Shown here in pieces: positions 1 to 8,615 of a stretch of 64,000 nucleotides of DNA (position 1 is the stretch's first letter; the number at the start of each line of letters is the position of its first letter). The notes under the pieces are model-generated. The model worked only from the letters and a program-made list of their open reading frames with translations. It did not search any database and was not told where the DNA came from. The stretch comes from Diabrotica undecimpunctata (lineage: Eukaryota > Arthropoda > Insecta > Coleoptera > Chrysomelidae). The position numbers were made by a program, and so were the translations under genes. The DNA lies in NCBI RefSeq assembly GCF_040954645.1, contig NC_092806.1, forward strand, positions 128,300,952-128,364,951. The letters run 5' to 3'.

Positions 1-221
1 CACACACTGAGAAATAATAAGTACCAATATGCCCAACTTATAGTGAAAGGAAAAATCAAGGGAAAGAGAAGCCTAGGAAGGAAAAGACTATCGTGGCTCA
101 GAAATGGACAATGGACAGGGCTAAATTTTGAACAGCTAATAAGAACAGCTGAAGATAGAGAAAAGTTTAAAATTGTAGTAGCCTACCTCCATTGAGGAGA
201 GGGCACTTTAAGAAAAAGAAG
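1..221 (+). pseudogene. 3' tail of a non-LTR (RTE-like) retrotransposon, cut by the window edge
   Basis: From base 9 to the stop at 193-195 one frame reads KYQYAQLIVKGKIKGKRSLGR, then LSWLRN, and ends in an alanine/isoleucine-rich stretch. This matches the C-terminal tail shared by several LINEs in this window (6.3, 19.6 and 48.6 kb), which all have a KYELLQ..QGKIEGKRGPGRR motif. After the stop comes GGGCACTTTAAG plus A/G-rich sequence, the 3' terminus seen for the same family near 20.08 and 49.23 kb. The reverse transcriptase domain lies outside the window. Fragment call is solid; the clade name is less certain. Confidence 0.75.
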
Positions 222-920
222 ATTGTTAGTTTTGGCTCCCGTAATTGGTCGCTTTATATGATAACAATCTCTCAATCAAACATGTTTGTAGCCGTTGTAC
301 AGCCAATTATATTGAGGGCATACTATTATAATACTACTAATCGATCCCATTCAATTTTCTTGACACATCTCGTTGAATTACTGTGTCTGAGCAATCAATT
401 TGTTATTCCTTCTGAAAACAACAAATTATCCGTTGTACTTAATTAATGTATTCGAATTTAAAAAACTAATTATTTAACAAATTCTTGGATATTTCTTTTT
501 ATTCAACACACATTATATGTACCTAGTATAAATTCTTAATCGTAGGTGCATATACCTACAAAAAACCTAACAATTGATTTGACCTGTTCCGCCTATGCTA
601 TTGCATTGGCGAATTATCTGAGAGAATGTAAAAATAAAATACACGATAACAACTTCTAGAGAGAAAAAATAAAGATTCAGAGAATACTTTATTTACATAC
701 GCAAGCCGTTCTTTACAAAGTATCTTGATTAGATTACACATACTTTTTTCTTTACACGTAAAGGTGAAGCAGGAAAATTTACATGGCGTTTATTATTTCT
801 ACTTAAGTATTTGTTTGTCTTCTTTAATTCCACGAAATGGAAATTAATAGAAATACCTATTGGCAGTTCGTTCCTCCCAAGTGATAAATATAATACGTAT
901 TTCAGTAACATTTAACAGTA
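222..920. other. AT-rich spacer, nothing recognised
   Basis: About 700 bases lie between the LINE tail and the first inverted-repeat element. Open frames are short and low in complexity. I see no family motif, no inverted repeat of note and no RNA gene. Confidence 0.5.
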
Positions 921-957
921 AAATTGAAGGGGTGAGTGGATGAAGAAAGTAAGTAAC
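921..957 (+). repeat. Left terminal inverted repeat of the DUF7869 element
   Basis: It starts AATTGAAGGGGT (922-933) and continues with GAGTGGATGAAGAAAGTAAGT. It is the inverted partner of 3344-3379, with two differences in the GAAGRRAGTAAGT part. The same 12-base edge reappears at 30279-30290 next to the second DUF7869 locus. Confidence 0.8.
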
Positions 958-1187
958 AAAAGTAAATTTTGAGAAATTTAACTCCAAAGTTTTATTACTG
1001 GAACTTTTTTATTAATCAATTTTTTAAACCGATTTTTTTTATTCTCACAGGTAGGATATATATAAATTTTATTGTAAAAACAAAAATCCCCCCGATTTTT
1101 AAAAACTTATTTGAAAAATATATATTTGTACTTATCTCTTTTATCCAAAAACTTTTTTGTGTTAGAAATTATGTCTATGCCAAAATA

Positions 1188-1222
1188 AAGGGGGTATGTG
1201 GACTTACCTCCTTTATCTACGA
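1188..1222. repeat. Subterminal repeat pair, left side
   Basis: ATAAAGGGGGTATGT is followed directly by ACTTACCTCCTTTATCT. The two halves are near inverted copies of each other and match the GGATGAAGRAAGTAAGT part of the terminus. They lie about 270 bp inside the left end, a position typical of transposase-binding subterminal repeats. Confidence 0.6.
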
Positions 1223-1379
1223 TAAATATTTGCATTTTCTTTTGAATAAGAGCTATAATCAGGTAAAAAAATAACATGGATGTCAAGTAAACACTTATAT
1301 TTTTGGTTTTACAAAAAACTGACAAACACTGAATTTCTAAGCAGCTTTTGAATCAGTCTAAGGATATTGTACCACCTTC

Positions 1380-2825
1380 TTAAAATTTTTGTTGCTCTAT
1401 GATGGCTTCATAATACCACTTATCCCTTTCTGGAATGAAGCAAAGCTGTTCTTTTAGATTGTCTACCTTTTCTTTGCTTAAGGATCCAGTATTTTGGATA
1501 TGTCTTGGAATGTTGAATTCTTCAGGTAGAAGGGATGGGAAATTTTTCTGCTTGAGGATATAAACCATTTTGAAAGGTGTGTAGCAATCGTTAGACTTCT
1601 TGAAAAGGTATGATCCAAAGATATCTACGCGAATCCACTTTATTCCAATTTTGAAATTAACCTTTTCATTAAGAATATCTTTTTTTCTATTCATTAGTTT
1701 CATGGTTTTCATAATATTTTCCGTGTCTCTAAAGTGATGTTGCATGTCTATCACCATATTTTTCTTGGTTGAAGAAACAATCACATCACGATATTCATCA
1801 GGGATGTAAATGTTTTGATGTTTCTTTAGTCGTTTCTCAATACGTCCAAATGCTCTATCCGAGTCTAAGTACGAGTGTCCTACCTCTGGAAACTTGTGCT
1901 CAATCGTTTTAAAGATGCCTTTGCCCACAAGATACTGAAACAAATATACCATTAAAAACTTTTTATTTTGCCCGGCACACGAGTCCGTCCACAAAACTAG
2001 ATGATCTTTTCCTTTGAAGGCTGGATCCACTTCGATTGTTCGTAGAAAACAACTAAAAATTTCCGAGCTACCTCTGGAAGCTTGATTTTCCGTCCATCTG
2101 CAGAAAACGGTTTTTTCCACATTTTTGGTTATTATGTGGATTTCTAAGTTGTAAAACCACATTTGTCTAACATAAAAGGCTTTCGAGGTACTAAGCCTAG
2201 GTAGGGGCATAGTTTGCTTTAGATCCAATGTTACATACACAGTGTTCTCTGATTTGCTAGCAAATTCTCTATCTGCTTTTTGAGATTCAAACACTGATTT
2301 GTAATTTTCAGCGTGCTCTTCATTACTTTTGCCAGAATCGCATGTGCTACATGTATCGCTTTTGGGATAACCAAAAGACAGATTAAATTCATTATTAAAA
2401 ATGAATCGGTATGTAGCCTCTTTTATTTGAAATTTTTCATTTCTTCCGTCAGTTCGGCATTTGTCTAGGTAAAGTTTATGCATTCTAGGGATCGAAAGTT
2501 GCGGTGAAAGATATTTTTTGTGAATATTACAATGCCTGGAGTAGTGCGACTCTTCTGCTGGGAAACTGGAAATATGCTCAATGACGTAAGCAGCAACTTC
2601 AGCAGGGGTCTTGTTAGGTCTGACTGAGTGTTTTCCCCTTCTGTCCGGTTCAGGAGCATTTTTCCCTGATTTTATTGAAGTTTGGATTAGGTCAACCTTT
2701 TTCAAGCTGATTGCAAACAAGGAAATGAAAGCCCGTTTGCATACGGTAGTTTGCCGGCCACTACAAGTTACATTGTATTGGTAGGTGGCAGTTTTATCCT
2801 TTATTGCTCCAGTTTTCTTTCTCAT
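1380..2825 (-). CDS. DUF7869-type protein, putative RNase H-like transposase, 481 codons intact
   Basis: The frame runs 481 codons from ATG at 2825 and is open a further ~30 codons upstream with family-like sequence (KLDVNAKTC), so the true start may lie upstream. Visible landmarks are VCKRAFISLF (28-37), DRRGKH (61-66), a CSTC knuckle (159-162), DLKQTMPLP starting at D201, LVLWTDSCAGQN with D281, and GHSYLDSDRAFGRIEK with D321, D323 and E330. Acidic residues on three conserved blocks fit an RNase H-like DDD/E fold; that assignment is inference, since the family is known to me only as an arthropod protein of unknown function. The gene lies alone between inverted repeats, which supports a transposase role. 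No stop or frameshift interrupts it. The second copy at 30.7-32.35 kb is broken. Confidence 0.75.
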   Translation of the reverse strand: MRKKTGAIKDKTATYQYNVTCSGRQTTVCKRAFISLFAISLKKVDLIQTSIKSGKNAPEPDRRGKHSVRPNKTPAEVAAYVIEHISSFPAEESHYSRHCNIHKKYLSPQLSIPRMHKLYLDKCRTDGRNEKFQIKEATYRFIFNNEFNLSFGYPKSDTCSTCDSGKSNEEHAENYKSVFESQKADREFASKSENTVYVTLDLKQTMPLPRLSTSKAFYVRQMWFYNLEIHIITKNVEKTVFCRWTENQASRGSSEIFSCFLRTIEVDPAFKGKDHLVLWTDSCAGQNKKFLMVYLFQYLVGKGIFKTIEHKFPEVGHSYLDSDRAFGRIEKRLKKHQNIYIPDEYRDVIVSSTKKNMVIDMQHHFRDTENIMKTMKLMNRKKDILNEKVNFKIGIKWIRVDIFGSYLFKKSNDCYTPFKMVYILKQKNFPSLLPEEFNIPRHIQNTGSLSKEKVDNLKEQLCFIPERDKWYYEAIIEQQKF

Positions 2826-2884
2826 TGCTTCCCTTTTTTTAATGCTCTTAAAAAGAAGGCAGGTTTTTGCATTTACATCTAGTT

Positions 2885-3113
2885 TGTAGTAGGAAGAAAA
2901 TATTGATTCCCTTGGCCTATTTTAGAAATGTAAGCCAGACCACTTTCTCTGCACTTGGCACGTTTTCGTGCTTTCCATTCTTTAATCTTTTTTTGTCTTT
3001 TTCTCGTTACTTTTACTTTTAGTGGAAATATTTTTTTCTTAGTTTTAGTGTACAAATTAAGAGCCTCTTCATTTCCATTTTCAGGAAGAGCAACGATCTC
3101 ATCATATGGAATT
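2885..3113 (-). pseudogene. N-terminal segment of the DUF7869 gene, in another frame
   Basis: Read on the minus strand this encodes a lysine/arginine-rich stretch (KKIFPLKVKVTRKRQKK, then WKARKRAKCRESGLAYIS) ending in a stop at about 2886. Basic stretches of this kind followed by G.AY(I/V)S lie near the N-terminus of DUF7869 proteins. The cysteine-rich segment expected next, present in copy 2 as CRCKC..LSEEQQ, is missing here; the main frame resumes at IFSSYYKLDVNAKTC. The gene therefore has either an internal deletion with frame change or an intron. No ATG begins this piece; a stop lies just upstream. Confidence 0.55.
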
Positions 3114-3146
3114 TACTTGTAGTTCAAAACTTTTTATTCTTTGTGG

Positions 3147-3320
3147 TATGGACGAAGGAAGTAAGTACTTTATCTTGTTACTTACCTCCTTTATTCACTA
3201 GATATTTAAAGTAGTATGGTCAATTACCTCCTTCGCTGGCTATCTCAGTTATTTTAAATCATAGAAGGCTGGGGATAAGTGGAAAATTTAATTTAGCACT
3301 TACCACCTTCATCCATGCGG
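3147..3320. repeat. Cluster of subterminal repeats, right side
   Basis: Four copies of one motif lie here: GGACGAAGGAAGTAAGTAC (3150-3168, plus orientation), TTACTTACCTCCTTTATTCA (3177-3196, minus), ATTACCTCCTTCGC (3223-3236, minus) and CACTTACCACCTTCATCCA (3297-3315, minus). The consensus ACTTACCTCCTTYATCCA is the inner half of the terminal repeat. Such arrays commonly bind transposase. Confidence 0.65.
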
Positions 3321-3343
3321 ATAACTCATTTTCTTAAAAAATG

Positions 3344-3379
3344 TCACTTACTCCCTTCATCCACTCACCCCTTCAATTT
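3344..3379 (-). repeat. Right terminal inverted repeat of the DUF7869 element
   Basis: GTCACTTACTCCCTTCATCC runs into ACTCACCCCTTCAATTT. It is the inverted match of 921-957 and marks the right end of the element. Confidence 0.8.
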
Positions 3380-3644
3380 ACAATCTATTTTAGAAAAAGC
3401 AACTAAATAATTTTTTGTTGAATTATTGTTTCTCGATTGTAGAGATTATTGACGCAGGTATACATACACTTCTAATTCTTTATTTATTTCTCAAAACTAC
3501 TAAATGAATTACAACTCTACAAAAAGCTTTATAATCTTTAAACCTTTATGTACGAGTAAGAATATTTTGACAAAGATAAATATTTTTTATCTTGCTGAAA
3601 AAAAGGACCTAAATTAATTACCATTTTAATAAGAATAAGCCAAA

Positions 3645-3816
3645 ATTAAAGTTTGAAATAAGTTTATTGACGTTTCAATTTCCACTTCGGAATTGAAATT
3701 GTTCTCAAAATACAAACATTAATATTTTAAACAAATTTTGTTTTTTGTTACTTGGTGAAAAATTCTTCTAATAATTTAATTTTATCTAACTCATTTATAT
3801 TGACAATTCAGACATA
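3645..3816 (+). mobile_element. Penelope-like element fragment, upstream part
   Basis: It contains the leader motif GACGTTTCAATTTCC (from 3669) also found in the short insertion at 60034, and then sequence that matches the reverse complement of 41320-41360. It stops at TA (3815-3816), where a mariner-like element is inserted, and resumes at 6047. The matching copy at 41.3 kb shows the uninterrupted arrangement. Assignment to PLEs follows from that copy, which leads into a PLE reverse transcriptase. Confidence 0.65.
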
Positions 3817-4539
3817 CAAGGTGGTCCTTAAGTAATTGTACAAACGAAAACCGTAAATTCTACACTTTAAAATATTACGGTTTAAATCAACTTTCTTTAA
3901 TAAAATGTTGATATTAAATGTTAAAGTTAAAATTTAAAATTCTATTTTTCGCTATAACTTTCATGTTTGTAAAGATTTATGCATAAAAATTTACAACTGG
4001 GTACTTTTAAATATGAGAAATTATAATTTGATGCACACTTTGATGTAGCTGGTAGAGGGCGCCACATATGCCACATATGTGGCATACATTTGCAGTTAAC
4101 TTTTTTGCTCTTTGAGTTAGCTCTATTTATGTTAAAAAATATTAAAGACACATTATTTTAACAAAAAAAAGGTATACTTGTTAATAACTTTAAAACTTAA
4201 CAGTTTTCGGCATAATCGCATTTTAAAATTTTAAAAATCAGCTGCATAATTCTGATTTAAGGCAATTACTCCAGGCAACGAAGGAAAAATAGACAAAAAC
4301 ATTAATAAATCTAAATTTTGGTATAAAATACCTTTAACTAAAGTTAATAGTTAACGAAATATTAAATAAAATAAATATATTAGCAGGATAATTAATAATA
4401 GGATTTGACAAAAACAGAATAATAGGATTTTACATCAAACATTTTACGTTTTATGTTAAATTAAAGTAATAATCAAAACATTTTGTTTACAAACCAAATT
4501 AATAAATAGATAAACTAAATAACATAACTTTTTGTCAAA

Positions 4540-4765
4540 GTAAGTGTTCGATATGTCCACCATTTTATTTAATTCATTTGTCAATATATTACATAAAAGA
4601 TCGTCTCATATTAAATAGCATCACTGGTTCTAAAGAAACTGCTGCAGTATTTATTTCTTCCCATAGTTGGTTGCGAATGTTTATGGGATTCTTATAGACA
4701 CGTTGTTTTAATACGCCCCATATACCAAAATCAAGCGGATTAAATTCTGGGCTACGTGGTGGCTA
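4540..4765 (-). pseudogene. Mariner-like transposase, C-terminal remnant
   Basis: The minus strand encodes a proline-rich SPEFNPLDFGIWG block, then YKNPINIRNQLW, and ends in GGHIEHL. The transposase at 44.3 kb has the same order: CDFNPLDYAVW, then GGHFEHLL at the C-terminus. An in-frame stop lies in the interior. The segment is joined to its missing upstream part only across the interruption at 4770-5285. Confidence 0.7.
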
Positions 4766-4769
4766 TAAT

Positions 4770-5285
4770 GTATAATGAATGAATATATTATTTTGGATAC
4801 ATATCCAAACCTTGTGGTATATTATGGAACTACATCTTATTTGTCGCACAGGTTAAATAATGTATTAAACTGTGATGTATCTGATTCATTGGTTACGTAT
4901 ATAAACACGAAATAACCTATCGATGACATTACTTATTTATATGATTACGTTACAGCTTACGAGTAACTATAATTACATCTCGAACAAATGGTCTATTATG
5001 ATTAACTAACGAACTAATATTATGCTGAACTAAATTACCTATGTGTTTACTATATTTATAACAATATCGGTTATTAGGCCAACGATGATGTTTTTGTAAA
5101 AATGCTGAGTCTTTAAGGTTAGGTTGGTAGCAAAAATATTATGAAACAAGACACATATGTGCTATTCAATACCTGTGCTTTAGTTTCTAATTGTCCTAAT
5201 AAAATGGGTTAACAATTTACGTAATGAATAAAAAGTATTCTTTTGGAATTTGTTATAAATTAAATAATTATATTAATATCTCACT
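4770..5285. other. Unidentified insertion within the mariner transposase
   Basis: These roughly 515 bases separate the DGTPPH-containing block from the SPEFNPLD block of the transposase, which should be only about 30 codons apart. The sequence is AT-rich without a coding signal. It may be another small element; I found no terminal repeats or clear target duplication. Confidence 0.4.
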
Positions 5286-5405
5286 ACATTGCCAAGGAAT
5301 ATGACTGCCACGATCAATCCAACGTTCAGAACAGTTATATTTAAGTATGTTCTCACTGCCTTCTCTATAGAATGTGGTGGTGTACCATCTTATATAAACC
5401 ACATA
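5286..5405 (-). pseudogene. Mariner-like transposase, central catalytic block remnant
   Basis: Minus-strand translation gives DGTPPHSIEKAVRTYLN and, after a frame change, ERWIDRG. This corresponds to HDGAPPPF....RWIGRG of the 44.3 kb copy, so it holds the second catalytic aspartate. It is interrupted by a stop upstream and by the unidentified insertion downstream. Confidence 0.65.
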
Positions 5406-5439
5406 TTTTGGGATTTCAGCATTTTACAATAGGGAAAAA

Positions 5440-5555
5440 GTAATACAACGCCAGTAGGTATAGAAACTTAAGAAGCCATAGAAAAGGGAAATTGTAAACA
5501 TGATGACGGCCAACGTCTGAATACGGACACGGCACCTAAAGAAGAAGATGAAGAA
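5440..5555 (+). pseudogene. Short tail of an RTE-like LINE inside the mariner element
   Basis: The end reads ATGACGGCCAACGTC then CGGACACGGCACCTAAAGAA followed by GAAGATGAAGAA. The tail at 20.05 kb has the equivalent ATCGCCAACGTTCGGAACGG and GGCACCCTAAGAAGAAGAA. It is a very short 5'-truncated copy of that family, one more layer of nesting. Confidence 0.55.
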
Positions 5556-6046
5556 TATTTTCTTCGATAAGACATTTAGCAGCCATAACAAAAATTTTGT
5601 AATATTACATTATCATCTTTGAGTTGTTGTAATAAGAATAAACTGTGAATTATCTACAGGTATTCAGTGCTTTACCGCACAAATATTACAACTAAGAATT
5701 ATTATGCAGCTGACTTATAAAATGCGAATATCTCAAAAACGGTTAAATTTTGAGGTTACTAACAAGTTTACCTTTTCCTTGTAAAAATAATATTATCTTT
5801 AATATTTTTTAACATATTTAATATTTTTTAACACAAATAGAGCTAACTCAAAGAGCAAAAAAGTAAAACGCAAATCTATGCCACACATGTGGCATATGTG
5901 GCGCCCTCTATCAGTTACATTAAAGTTTGTATAAAATTATAATGTATTGTGCTTTAAAGCATCCAATTATAAATTTTTGTCCAAAAATATTTACAGCGTA
6001 GAATTTACGGTTTTCATCTGTACAATTACTTAAGGACCACCCTGTA

Positions 6047-6290
6047 TATTATACATTTTAAAGTGGACGACTTTAACATGATATTGCCAATATTGCTGTT
6101 CCTGAAATGACTTTATTGTAACATATTTCATTCGATTACATGAAATCAGCTTTAAGTTGAGAATATCTGTCAGCAAAAATCATAGCATGTGATTAGTCTT
6201 TAAAAAGACAACCAAATGTCATTATGAGTAAAATTCTCCTGTTAGTAATTCCATAGTAAATCATGAGGAAAAAGTCAGGAAAAACCTGAG
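6047..6290 (+). mobile_element. Penelope-like element fragment, downstream part
   Basis: This resumes the PLE interrupted at 3816. It matches the reverse complement of about 41075-41320 through blocks such as TAAAATTCTCCTGTTAGT and AATCATGAGGAAAAA. In the 41 kb copy the ATGAGGAAAAA is the start of the N-terminal frame; here that frame stops after about eight codons. The PLE is then cut by the LINE at 6.29 kb. Confidence 0.65.
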
Positions 6291-7945
6291 GACATTGGCG
6301 ATCATCATGGCCCATTTCACTCTATCTGCAGCCGTTCTAAAAAGCTCTATTGACGTTTTCCCACTCCATTGTTTCAGACTCTTTAGCCGTCTTCAGGTGT
6401 CTTCTCCCCGGTCCTCTTTTGCCTTCCACCTTCCCTTGTATGACCAGTCGCATCAATTCGTATTTCTTGTTTATGTTATCTTTTTTCATTCTTCGTAGCG
6501 TTTCCGCATTTATTATGTGTTGTGTCCAAGATATTTTCCACATCCTTCGATAACACCACATTTCAAAGTTAATGAGTTTTTTCTCTGTCGCCTCTGTAAT
6601 TGTCCAGGCCTGAACTCCATACAACAAGACAGAGAACACGTAGCATCTCAATACTCTAGTTCTAATTTCGATGTTGAGTTTTCCATTGCATAATATTGGT
6701 TTCGTCTTATTAAAAGCACTTCTAGCTACCTCAATACGCCGTTTTATTTCCGTACTTCTATCCCATTCTTCATTTAGTTCGCAACCTTAGTACTGATGTC
6801 TGTGCACCATGCCTAAAAGTTTTCCTTTAGCATGAACACTGTCTTCCTTAATCTTGTTCTTGCTTACCACCATGATTTTTGTTTTATTTCTATTCTGCAT
6901 TCCATACCTTTCGCAGTATTGGGTAATGCGATCAGTCAAGATCTGTAGTCCTTCTCTGCTGTTCGCAAGGAGTATTGTGTCATCGGCGTATCTAAGATTA
7001 TTCAGAAGTGCTCCGTTAATAAATATGCCTTCATTTACGTCTTCTAATGCCTCTTTAAACAATTCTTCTGAATACATATTAAAAAGTAAAGGGGAAAGCA
7101 CACATCTTTGTCTTACTAGGTTACTGTTACCAATCTGGTTCATCAAGCTAATTGTCCTGTGCTCTTCACACTGCATTGCGTTTGATTTTTTGGGTATTGG
7201 AATAAATATTGATATTAACCATTCTTTCGGGATCTCTCCCGTATAATAAACGTTGTTAAATAATGTGCCCATATGATTTTTTTTTAATATTCTTCTGTAG
7301 ATTTCTGTAGGTATTTCATCTGGTCCCATGCCCTTCTCATTTTTTATACGTTTTAGCGCTTTCTCAATTTCGTCTTTGGTAATTGGTGACCCATTTCATC
7401 CTCTTGGTTCAATGACCTCAATTTTCTCGTCGTCTTCGAATAGCTCTTTTATTTATTTTTCCCATCTGTTTATTTTATCTGTACATTCTGTTATTAGCTT
7501 GTTATTTTTATCCATGATATTTCCGATACCCTTCTTCTTGTATATGCCAGCTGTCTCTTTGATTTCCCGGTGTATGTTAAAACTGTCATGTTATTTATAA
7601 TCTAACCTTTCTATTTCTTCACACTTTTCTGATTGCCACAGTTCCTTAGCTTCTTTGATTTTCTTTTTAATTGTTTTATTAATTTTTTTGTACTGTCGTT
7701 CGTTTTTATTCTTGTGTTCCCTTCTTTTCGTCATCAGTTCTTTTATCTCTTGTGTGATCCATTGTTTATTTTTAGACGATGTGTCTTCTTGAAGTTTTTG
7801 TTTTGTGATATTTCTCAAGATCTCCCCTACTGTCCTCCATTTATCTGTTGTTGTCAATTGCTTTTGCCTTTCTACTTCCTGAACTTCTTTGTGTACTTGT
7901 TCTTTGATTTGTTGGTATATATCCGTTTTTAAAATAGTTAAATCG
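6288..7945 (-). pseudogene. RTE-like non-LTR retrotransposon, decayed, minus strand
   Basis: In minus-strand order: a basic linker (WITQEIKELMTKRREHKNK, 7857-7591), an RT segment with MGPDEIPTEIY, PLLFNMYSEELF and the catalytic box LRYADDTILLA (7329-6787), then the tail SVLLYGVQAWTITEATEKK, FEMWCYRRM and QGKVEGKRGPGRR (6651-6337). After one frameshift the tail continues to MMIANVL at about 6295. The endonuclease is missing, so the copy is 5'-truncated. Several frames are needed to read it, so it is dead. The tail places it with the 0.2, 19.6 and 48.6 kb copies. Confidence 0.85.
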
Positions 7946-8246
7946 CTTCGTTTTTAAACACTTTGTCTTTGGCACTTCATAGAGGGCTCATTTTTAAAGA
8001 AATTGTTTTAAAATTGTTTTGTATATTATACATTTTATATATTTTGTTATTATATATTTTATATAAATATTATTATATATTTTCTAGTTCGTATAAAAAT
8101 GTTTAGCGAATAAAAAAATTAACCGCATGCATGTTATTGCGTCTGAGTTATTTTAATTAATTATAAGCTTAAAATCACAATACTTTTACAAATCTATTTT
8201 ACAATATATAACATAAGCTTTTTAAAAATCTTATTTTATCCAATTC
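7946..8246. other. AT-rich spacer
   Basis: About 300 bases of very AT-rich sequence with runs such as TATATATTTTATATA. No coding or repeat structure is recognised. Confidence 0.5.
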
Positions 8247-8615
8247 ACAGATTCATAAGACATTCATCACAATATCACAAAGGCATTCATAAGGTAACAT
8301 GGACTTCTCCTCATGGAAAAATAAAAAATCGGATAGATCATATCCTAATTGAAAGCAAACATGATAAGGCAATAATCGATTGCAGGAGGGCTTACAGAGG
8401 GGCAGATACCAACAGTTACCATACAGTAATAGTAACAAAACTAAAACAAGAACTACCAGTATTACCAAAACCTGTTAGAGATAGATTAAAATTACCAATT
8501 AGAGTGCCTTCAAAAGAAGCAGGTTGTAAACAGACTAGAGGAAGACTAGAGACAGCAATGACTTCAAAAATACGATCCCAAAGAGCTAGATGGCTTGGTC
8601 ACGTTATACTGTCAC
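8247..8615 (+). pseudogene. LINE endonuclease C-terminus fused to a LINE tail
   Basis: The plus strand encodes HKVTWTSPHGKIKNRIDHIL, then CRRAYRGADTNSYHTVIVTK, which is the C-terminal part of an apurinic-type endonuclease of RTE-like LINEs (TWTSPDG..KNQIDHIL..RGAD..SDH). About 60 codons later it switches to RSQRARWLGHVI, the motif at the very end of the LINE polyprotein. The whole RT domain between them is missing, so this is an internally deleted copy. A catalytic SDH histidine block appears as SYHT. Confidence 0.7.

Larger units (their letters stand above)
921..3379 (-). mobile_element. TIR-bearing DNA element carrying a DUF7869-type gene (copy 1)
   Basis: The left edge (921-955) and the reverse complement of the right edge (3344-3379) share AATTGAAGGGGTGAGTGGAT followed by GAAGRRAGTAAGT, so the element has terminal inverted repeats of about 35 bp. 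Between them lies one long minus-strand gene and nothing else of note. Shorter copies of the GTAAGT/ACTTAC part of the terminus recur just inside both ends. I could not fix a target-site duplication: the flanks are A/T-rich and the boundary could shift by a few bases. The layout is that of a cut-and-paste transposon whose transposase would be the DUF7869-type protein; that role is inference. Length is about 2.46 kb. Confidence 0.75.
3817..6044 (-). mobile_element. Mariner-like DNA transposon with long TIRs, 2.2 kb, decayed
   Basis: The ends are CAAGGTGGTCCTTAAGTAAT (left) and the reverse complement CAGGGTGGTCCTTAAGTAAT (right), flanked by TA on both sides (3815-3816, 6045-6046). The inverted similarity continues inward for several hundred bases, including the palindromic CCACATATGTGG block near 4070 and its partner near 5890. 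Left arm is about 440 bp and right arm about 355 bp. Interior minus-strand frames show mariner transposase motifs broken by stops, frameshifts and at least one insertion. The TA duplication is confirmed by the matching empty site at about 41320 in the same window. Confidence 0.85.

Noticed and set aside
192..446. 84-codon open frame after the first LINE tail
   Set aside because: No family motif and the start overlaps the LINE 3' end; composition is that of random AT-rich sequence.
969..1274. 101-codon frame near the left end of the DUF7869 element
   Set aside because: F/I/K/Y-rich, opposite to the real gene, and overlaps the subterminal repeats; likely chance.
6854..7246. 130-codon plus-strand frame
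   Set aside because: It is the antisense shadow of the LINE RT on the minus strand.
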